Assembly (NCBI GenBank): GCA_009778355.1
Contig: WRJY01000327.1
Span: 1 to 19,554, forward strand
From: Desulfovibrionaceae bacterium
GTDB taxonomy: Bacteria; Pseudomonadota; Gammaproteobacteria; Burkholderiales; Burkholderiaceae_C
DNA: 19,554 bases
Direction: 5' to 3'
Shown here: in pieces, positions 14,649-19,554 of the stretch
Position numbering within the stretch: the stretch's first letter is position 1
Layout of the letters: every line of letters begins with the position of its first letter
Translations under genes and position numbers: made by a program
The notes under the pieces: generated by a model
What the model was told of the DNA's origin: nothing
The model's input: the letters and a program-made list of their open reading frames with translations, nothing else
The model's database searches: none

Positions 14649-16549
14649 CAAAACGCGATCCCCACCGACAGGTGCAGCCGCCATTGCCGCACCTTCAGCC
14701 CGTAGGCCACTGACAGATCCATCGGCCCCACGGGCGAAATCACCCGCACGCCGGTGCCCACGCCCCAATGCGCGCGCAAATCGCCGACGCGGTTGGCCAC
14801 GCTGCCCACGTCGATGAACAGCGTGTGCTCCAGCAGCCCCGGAAAGCGGTTTTGCAGGATGGGGCGCTGCCACTCCACACTGCCCACCGCCAGATAGCGG
14901 CCCGGGCCGACCCAATCTCCGCCCAGCGGGATGCCGATGCTGCGCCAGGCGTAGCCGCGCACGGTGGTGTCGCCGCCGGTGCGAAACAGGTAGGTGCCGG
15001 GCAATCGCGCGCTGCCGGCAGCAATGACAGCGCCCAGTTCGCCGCGCAAGGCCAGCCGGCTGCCGCCGCCCACCGGCACGAAGCCGAGCGCGCGGCCATT
15101 CAGACGCGCGAACGGCTTGCGGTCGCTGCCCAAGGTCATGCCCGCGCCCGCTTCGGCCTGCAAGCCGAAGCCACGCGCGGGCACGGGCAAGGCGTCGAAG
15201 TAGCGCCCTGTCCAGGCGATATTGGCGCTGACCGCCGCGCCCTCGCCCACCAGCGCATCGGGCGCGTTCACGCTGGCCGCGCCCGTCACCAGGGCATGGT
15301 CGTACTGCACATACAGGTTGCGGTCGTAACTCTCGGCGGTTTTGATCAGGCCCGCCCTCACGGTCTGCGAAACAGTGACCAGCGCGCCATCGTCTTGCCG
15401 CATGTGGCGCGCGAACACCGCCCGGCGCCAGCCCCCGGCGTCGGGCAGCGAGGTCAGCTCGGTTTGCAACAGCGGCGCTTTGCGGTCGAGGTTGAGCCTG
15501 GTATTGGCCCGCCAACTGCTGCCCAGCGCGGTGTTGTCGCGGTGCTCCAGCGACAGGCGCGCTCCGCTGTCGGTGCTGTAGCCCATGCCCAGCATCAGCT
15601 TGTGGCGCGGTGCCTCGGTCACGGCGTAGGTAACGGGCGCGGCGGCGGGGTCGCCCTCGGGGTCGATGCTGATGTAGGCCGAATCGTAGTAACCGCTGCT
15701 GGCCAGGCGCTGCTGCGCCTGCACCAGCTTGTTCTGGTCGTAAACGTCGCCCGGCTGCAACCACGACAGCCGCCCGGGCAGCCAGTCCGGGTAGCGCCGC
15801 GCGCCGCGCGTCACCGCCGGCCCCAGCCGGAACGGCGGCCCCGAGTCCAGCCGCACGTCCAGAACGGCTGCCGCCCGCGGCGCATCGACATCGGCCACGC
15901 TGTGTCTGATCTGCCCGCGCGGATAGCGACGCTGCACCAGCTCGCGCAGCGCGCCGGTCTTGGCCTGCGACCAGCTCTCCTGCGTGAAGCGGCGGCCCGC
16001 GGGCAATTGCCAGTCGCGCGCAATGCGCTCACGCTGCGCCCTGGCGTCGCCATCCGCCGTGGCGGCGATGTCGCCCTCGAATTGGATGCGCGCCTCGCGC
16101 ACCGTGCTCGCCTGGCCCGGCTCGATGGCGATCACCACCGTGGGACGCGCGTCCAGCGCGTCTTCGCGCCGCAGCGTCACGCCGGGACTGAAATAGCCCT
16201 CGGTGGCCAGCAGGCCGCGCACGTCGCGCTCGGCCAGCGCCAGCAAGCGCGCCAGTTCGCTGCCGTCCAGATCGGCCACGGCGCGGTAACGCTGCAATGC
16301 GTTGTGACGCTCGATCAACGCGCGCAAGCCATCGTCGGCCACTTCAACGCGAATGTCGAAGGCCGGGCTGGCCGGCGGCGCGTCCGCAGTATCGGCCTGC
16401 TCTGCTGGCACGCTCTGGCCGCGCGGCGGCGGCGCGGCAGGCTCACTGGCCTGGCCGGCGCGCGACACTGCGCAGCCAGTCAGCAGCAAAGCCGCCGCCA
16501 GCGCGGCGGCGCAGGCGGGGCCGGACATGCTGCGTGGCTTTGGGGTCAC
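14648..16549 (-). CDS. tamA: Translocation and assembly module protein TamA (Omp85 family)
   Basis: This 633-residue outer-membrane protein has an N-terminal signal, POTRA domains (about 45-260, with the start of POTRA-type FDIRVEVADDGLRALIERHN and GYFSPGVTL) and a C-terminal 16-strand barrel. The L6 signature VRGYAWRS lies near residue 530. It pairs with TamB. The signal ends in LLLTGCAVS, which looks like a lipobox, so it might be a lipidated variant. The GTG at 16549 is chosen because it gives a signal peptide with Lys and Arg (MTPKPRS). An ATG at 16528 is possible but would leave no positive charge. Neither has a clear ribosome site. Confidence 0.93.
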   Translation of the reverse strand: MTPKPRSMSGPACAAALAAALLLTGCAVSRAGQASEPAAPPPRGQSVPAEQADTADAPPASPAFDIRVEVADDGLRALIERHNALQRYRAVADLDGSELARLLALAERDVRGLLATEGYFSPGVTLRREDALDARPTVVIAIEPGQASTVREARIQFEGDIAATADGDARAQRERIARDWQLPAGRRFTQESWSQAKTGALRELVQRRYPRGQIRHSVADVDAPRAAAVLDVRLDSGPPFRLGPAVTRGARRYPDWLPGRLSWLQPGDVYDQNKLVQAQQRLASSGYYDSAYISIDPEGDPAAAPVTYAVTEAPRHKLMLGMGYSTDSGARLSLEHRDNTALGSSWRANTRLNLDRKAPLLQTELTSLPDAGGWRRAVFARHMRQDDGALVTVSQTVRAGLIKTAESYDRNLYVQYDHALVTGAASVNAPDALVGEGAAVSANIAWTGRYFDALPVPARGFGLQAEAGAGMTLGSDRKPFARLNGRALGFVPVGGGSRLALRGELGAVIAAGSARLPGTYLFRTGGDTTVRGYAWRSIGIPLGGDWVGPGRYLAVGSVEWQRPILQNRFPGLLEHTLFIDVGSVANRVGDLRAHWGVGTGVRVISPVGPMDLSVAYGLKVRQWRLHLSVGIAF

Positions 16550-16612
16550 GCGGCAAGTTTAGGGCCTGCTCACACTTGGACAGATTGCCGCCGGCGCGCC
16601 GACAATCGGCCC
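16550..16612. promoter_or_regulatory. Divergent tamA / hemerythrin promoter region
   Basis: Only 63 bases separate the two divergent starts, so both promoters must lie here or inside the coding ends. No clear operator repeat is seen. Confidence 0.4.
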
Positions 16613-17173
16613 ATGTCGAAAACCAGCGCCCCCCTGCCCGGCTTCAACGCGCCATCGGTCGGCTTCGAGCAGCCTTTTGAAATGCTCGAAGCCTGCCACC
16701 AGCGCGTACAGCGCAGCCTGAACCTGCTGCGCCGCGTGCGCCAGCACATCGCCCAGCACGGACACGACGCCGACTCGCGCAGCGCCATCACCGACGTACT
16801 GCGCTACTTCGACCTCGCCGGCCCGCTGCACCACCAGGACGAGGAACTGCACATCTTTCCCGCCTTGCAGCATCACCCCGACGCCGCCGTGCGCGCCGCC
16901 GCCGCCGAACTGCAAGCCGACCACCTGAGAATGCACGCCCAATGGTCGCGCCTGCGGCAAGTGCTGCTGCGCTGGCAAACCGATCCCGCCGCGCCGCCGC
17001 CCTGCGGTCAAGACGATGCCTTGATCGACGAATTCATCGACGGCTACCAGCGCCACATCCAGCAGGAAGAAACCGTGGCCTACCCCGCCGCCCGGCCCGC
17101 CTTCGACGCCGCCCGGCTGCGGGACATCGGCGGAGAAATGGCGCACAGGCGGCATCAAAACCGCTCACCCTGA
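16613..17173 (+). CDS. Hemerythrin-like HHE-domain protein
   Basis: This 186-residue protein is predicted to be a four-helix bundle with a di-iron site. Candidate ligands are His29 (EACHQ), His73/His74 with Glu77/Glu78 (LHHQDEELHIF), His104/His108 (DHLRMH) and His148 with Glu152/Glu153 (RHIQQEET). Such cytoplasmic HHE proteins bind oxygen, nitric oxide or iron, or take part in stress responses. The substrate cannot be told here. It starts at ATG 16613, divergent from tamA, and its last 9 bases overlap the 3' end of gshA tail-to-tail. No classical ribosome site is evident. Confidence 0.9.
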   Translation: MSKTSAPLPGFNAPSVGFEQPFEMLEACHQRVQRSLNLLRRVRQHIAQHGHDADSRSAITDVLRYFDLAGPLHHQDEELHIFPALQHHPDAAVRAAAAELQADHLRMHAQWSRLRQVLLRWQTDPAAPPPCGQDDALIDEFIDGYQRHIQQEETVAYPAARPAFDAARLRDIGGEMAHRRHQNRSP

Positions 17174-18703
17174 GTCAGGCCCCAGGCGGGTGGGCGAGGT
17201 GTATTCGCGCCGGTAGGTCTCGAACGGCACGCTGTCCTGCTCCTCGATGCGCCGTTGCTCGGCCACGGATTGGCTGGCCAGGCTGGCAAAACGCGCCTTC
17301 AGCTCCGGCCCGTAAGGCAAGGCCAGCAGCGCGGCGCGGGCAGCCTGCGAACGCTGGCGCGCGAAGGCGACGAAACTGTCGCCTTCGCGCCGCACGGCTT
17401 GCAGCACGCGCGCCGAAGGCAGCGTGCCGGGCGCGTTCAGCGCCGCGCGCGCGCCGGCCAGCGCATCGGCATAGCCGCTGCCGCCGTGTGCCGCGTCCAT
17501 GGCGGCGGCGATGGGAGCCAGTTCAGACGCCAGTTCAGACGCCCAATCGGCCAGTGGCACGTCGCCAGCGCCGCGCCGCAAGGCCAAGCCAGGCTCGCGC
17601 CCTCGCGCGGCCGTCAGGTGCTGGTTGGCCTCGAGCGCGACGATCTCATCGGGCGTGTCGGGCGGGCTGTCGCTGAGCAGGCAGTGCAGCAGAAACAGGT
17701 CGAGAAAGCGCGCGGCGCCGGCGTCGATGCCGATGGCCTCGAACGGGTTCAGGTCCATCAGGCGCACTTCGACGTATTCGACGCCGCGCGCGCGCAGCGC
17801 GTGCAGCGGACGCTCGCCGGGCAGGATCACGCGCTTGGGACGAATGGTGCCGTAGAACTCGTTTTCGATTTGCAGCAGCGTGGTGGCAAGCTGGTTGTAG
17901 TCGCCGCCGGGGTTCTGGATGCCGATGGCCTCGTAGGGCGGGTAGGACCTGGTAAGCGCCTTTTGCAACGAGGCGGCGTAGCTGTCCAGACTGTTGTAGC
18001 TGACGGCCAGCGTGGCCTGGGCGTCGCTCTGGTAGCCCAGGCGCCCCATGCGCAGCGAGGTGGCGTGGGGCAGGTACATGGCGTACTGGCCAAGCGGCTG
18101 CAGTTGATGATTGCGTCCGGCCACAAATGTGGAGCAGACCGCGGGCGATGCGCCGAACAGGTACAACAGCACCGCGGCGTTGCGGCGAAAGTTGCGGATC
18201 AGCCCGAAGTACTGGTCATTGCCCAGCCCTGGCAGCGACCAGTTGTAGTGAATGCCCGAAATGGTCTGCATGCGCCGCCCGTAGCGGTGCCCCAGGCCCA
18301 TGCGATAGACGCTCTTGGCGCGCCCGACGTTGCTGCCGCCGTAGCGGCCCAGCGGAATGGTCTCGTCGGGGGGCAGGCCGCACGGCATACTGGACACCCA
18401 CAGCATCTCGTCGCCCAGCGCGGCCAGTTCGTGATAGACGAACTGATGAATCCCGGTCAGCTCGGCCAGCACGGCGTCCACGCTGGCGCGCGCGCCGGTC
18501 ACCAGTTCGAGTTGCGATTCGCTGAAATCAGTGGTGATGTGCGGATGCGTCAGCGGCGAGCCCAGCGCCGCCGGGTGCGGCGTCAGGGCAAGCTGCCCGT
18601 CGGGGCGCGCGCGCAGGCTCTCCTTTTCGATGCCGCGGCGGATGCCGCGCAGCCGATCGGGCGTCAGCGCGGCCAGCCGGTCCCTCAGCGTGTTCTCTGT
18701 CAT
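17165..18703 (-). CDS. gshA: Glutamate-cysteine ligase
   Basis: This 512-residue enzyme joins glutamate and cysteine with ATP, the first and rate-limiting step of glutathione synthesis in the cytosol. It matches the class 1 (E. coli-type) family: RGIEKESLR near the start, GSPLTHPHITTDFSESQLELVT, SMPCGLPPDETIPLGRYGGSNVGRAKSVYRMGL, GIHYNWSLP, and VEYVEVRLMDLNPFEAIGI. Length is near E. coli GshA (518). The ATG at 18703 (MTENTLRDRL) is chosen over the upstream in-frame start at 18742, whose extra residues (MLPSPSRLKTSKC) are not family-like. The ribosome site is weak. It converges with the hemerythrin gene. Confidence 0.97.
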   Translation of the reverse strand: MTENTLRDRLAALTPDRLRGIRRGIEKESLRARPDGQLALTPHPAALGSPLTHPHITTDFSESQLELVTGARASVDAVLAELTGIHQFVYHELAALGDEMLWVSSMPCGLPPDETIPLGRYGGSNVGRAKSVYRMGLGHRYGRRMQTISGIHYNWSLPGLGNDQYFGLIRNFRRNAAVLLYLFGASPAVCSTFVAGRNHQLQPLGQYAMYLPHATSLRMGRLGYQSDAQATLAVSYNSLDSYAASLQKALTRSYPPYEAIGIQNPGGDYNQLATTLLQIENEFYGTIRPKRVILPGERPLHALRARGVEYVEVRLMDLNPFEAIGIDAGAARFLDLFLLHCLLSDSPPDTPDEIVALEANQHLTAARGREPGLALRRGAGDVPLADWASELASELAPIAAAMDAAHGGSGYADALAGARAALNAPGTLPSARVLQAVRREGDSFVAFARQRSQAARAALLALPYGPELKARFASLASQSVAEQRRIEEQDSVPFETYRREYTSPTRLGPDSG

Positions 18704-18867
18704 GCACTTGCTTGTTTTCAGGCGGGAAGGCGACGGTAACACAGGCGCGGGTTTCGTGCCCGCGCCCCGTGTTGCAAAGTGTTTCAGCGGCGGGCGCCCT
18801 GGACGATGTTTTCATGCACAAGCATGGGCGTGACACAGCGCCGGCGGCTGAGTCACAATCCGTGGCC
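18704..18867. promoter_or_regulatory. Divergent gshA / Nudix promoter region with inverted repeats
   Basis: These 164 bases contain an 8-bp GC stem, GGCGCGGG (18744-18751) with CCCGCGCC (18759-18766), and a small dyad CATGC-ACAA-GCATG (18813-18826). Either might be a regulator site or a structured leader. No T-run follows the GC stem, so it is not a typical terminator. Promoters for both genes must be here. Confidence 0.4.
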
Positions 18868-19554
18868 ATGGAACTCAACGACCACATCATCGACACCCCG
18901 CCGCGCGACGCCGCCAGCGTGGTCATGCTGCGCGACGGCGGCTTGGGGCTGGAGGTGCTGCTGATGCGCCGCCACGCCGATTCGGCGGTGCTGGGCGGCG
19001 CTTACGTGTTTCCCGGCGGCAAGGTGGACGCCGCCGACAGCGCGCCCGAATTGCTGGCGCGGCTGGACCGGGCGCCCGCCGAGCTGCGCCCGCAACTGGA
19101 CGAAGCGGAACTGAACGACGCCAGCGCCGCCGCCTTCTTCGTGGCCGCCGCGCGCGAGGCGTTCGAGGAATCGGGCGTGCTCTACGCCCGCAGCGCCGCC
19201 GGCCAGCCGCTGGACGCGCAGGCGCAACACGCGGGCTTTGCCGCCCTCCAGCAAGGCCAGCCTTTCGGCCAGGTGCTGGCGCGGCACGAACTGCGGCTGC
19301 AAACGCTCGACTTGGCCCCGTGGTCGCGCTGGATCACGCCGCGCCGCCCCTCGATCATGAACAAGCGCTTTGACACCCGCTTTTTTCTGGCCGCCGTGCC
19401 CGACGGCCAGCAAGCGCGCTGCGACGATTTTGAAGTGACCGAAGCCCGCTGGCTCACCCCGCGCGAGGCGCTGCGCCAGTACCGCGACCACGCCATCGAC
19501 ATGGCGCCGCCGCAAATCATCAGCCTGCTGCACCTGTTGCAGTACCCCGGCGTG
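18868..19554 (+). CDS. Nudix hydrolase with split Nudix box (3' partial)
   Basis: 229 codons are present from ATG 18868 and there is no stop before the right edge. The Nudix box is interrupted: FPGGKVDAAD (48-57) and REAFEESGVL (96-105) are separated by about 38 residues. Conventional Nudix proteins have no such gap. The NUDT19/RP2p-like group has a comparable insertion and acts on CoA or related diphosphates. PRRPSIMNKRFDTRFFLA and TEARWLTPREAL fit that group's C-terminal part. The substrate here is an inference. It is divergent from gshA. Confidence 0.9.
   Translation, partial: MELNDHIIDTPPRDAASVVMLRDGGLGLEVLLMRRHADSAVLGGAYVFPGGKVDAADSAPELLARLDRAPAELRPQLDEAELNDASAAAFFVAAAREAFEESGVLYARSAAGQPLDAQAQHAGFAALQQGQPFGQVLARHELRLQTLDLAPWSRWITPRRPSIMNKRFDTRFFLAAVPDGQQARCDDFEVTEARWLTPREALRQYRDHAIDMAPPQIISLLHLLQYPGV

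Noticed and set aside
14768..16612. In-frame upstream extension of the hemerythrin gene across tamA
   Set aside because: It is antisense to tamA and non-family-like. The HHE protein begins naturally at 16613.
17255..18739. 494-codon plus-strand frame antisense to gshA
   Set aside because: Shadow of gshA; low-complexity composition and no ribosome site.

Overview
The window looks like chromosome of a GC-rich betaproteobacterium, most likely Burkholderiales/Comamonadaceae. This is inferred from the strong G/C third-position bias, from GuaA, UvrD, TamA/TamB and GshA proteins of proteobacterial type, and from recognition of the UvrD N-terminus as similar to those of that family. The genus cannot be fixed from the sequence alone.

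Positions 87-5643 hold a degraded genomic island at the 3' end of guaA. A 19-bp direct repeat (18/19 identical) lies at both ends. It contains the last codons and stop of guaA (TIEWE-stop), and its single mismatch is synonymous. Next to guaA is the N-terminal quarter of a P4-type tyrosine integrase, fused by deletion to the C-terminal tail of a UvrD/RecD-like helicase, so the island should not be able to excise by itself. Its cargo has two arms. A leftward operon of four small proteins (229-1975) encodes a coiled-coil protein, a DUF5681-like protein and two small proteins that share a C-terminal module. A rightward set (2542-5052) encodes a secreted HNH nuclease, two membrane proteins and a conserved protein with macrodomain/PARG-like motifs. 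Between them a small XRE regulator (2218-2472) is transcribed away from the HNH gene, across an array of four GCCTATRGNC sites. This divergent, multi-operator layout recalls controller proteins of restriction-modification systems, but no methyltransferase is present.

Positions 5625-9846 are housekeeping genes on the minus strand: guaA (GMP synthase) and uvrD (helicase II). The gap upstream of uvrD (9847-10082) is composite. It carries a 66-bp decayed copy of an internal piece of tamB and a 20-bp-stem hairpin that overlaps the end of a PIN-toxin/ribbon-helix-helix antitoxin pair (10083-10750).

Positions 10857-16549 are tamB and tamA (minus strand, start/stop overlap), the outer-membrane translocation and assembly module. 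TamA has a lipobox-like signal. A hemerythrin-like gene diverges from tamA and runs tail-to-tail into gshA (glutathione synthesis). A split-Nudix-box hydrolase gene diverges from gshA and runs off the right edge.

Because the DNA is GC-rich, there are many long open frames antisense to tamB, uvrD, gshA and guaA. They were judged to be shadows and left out.
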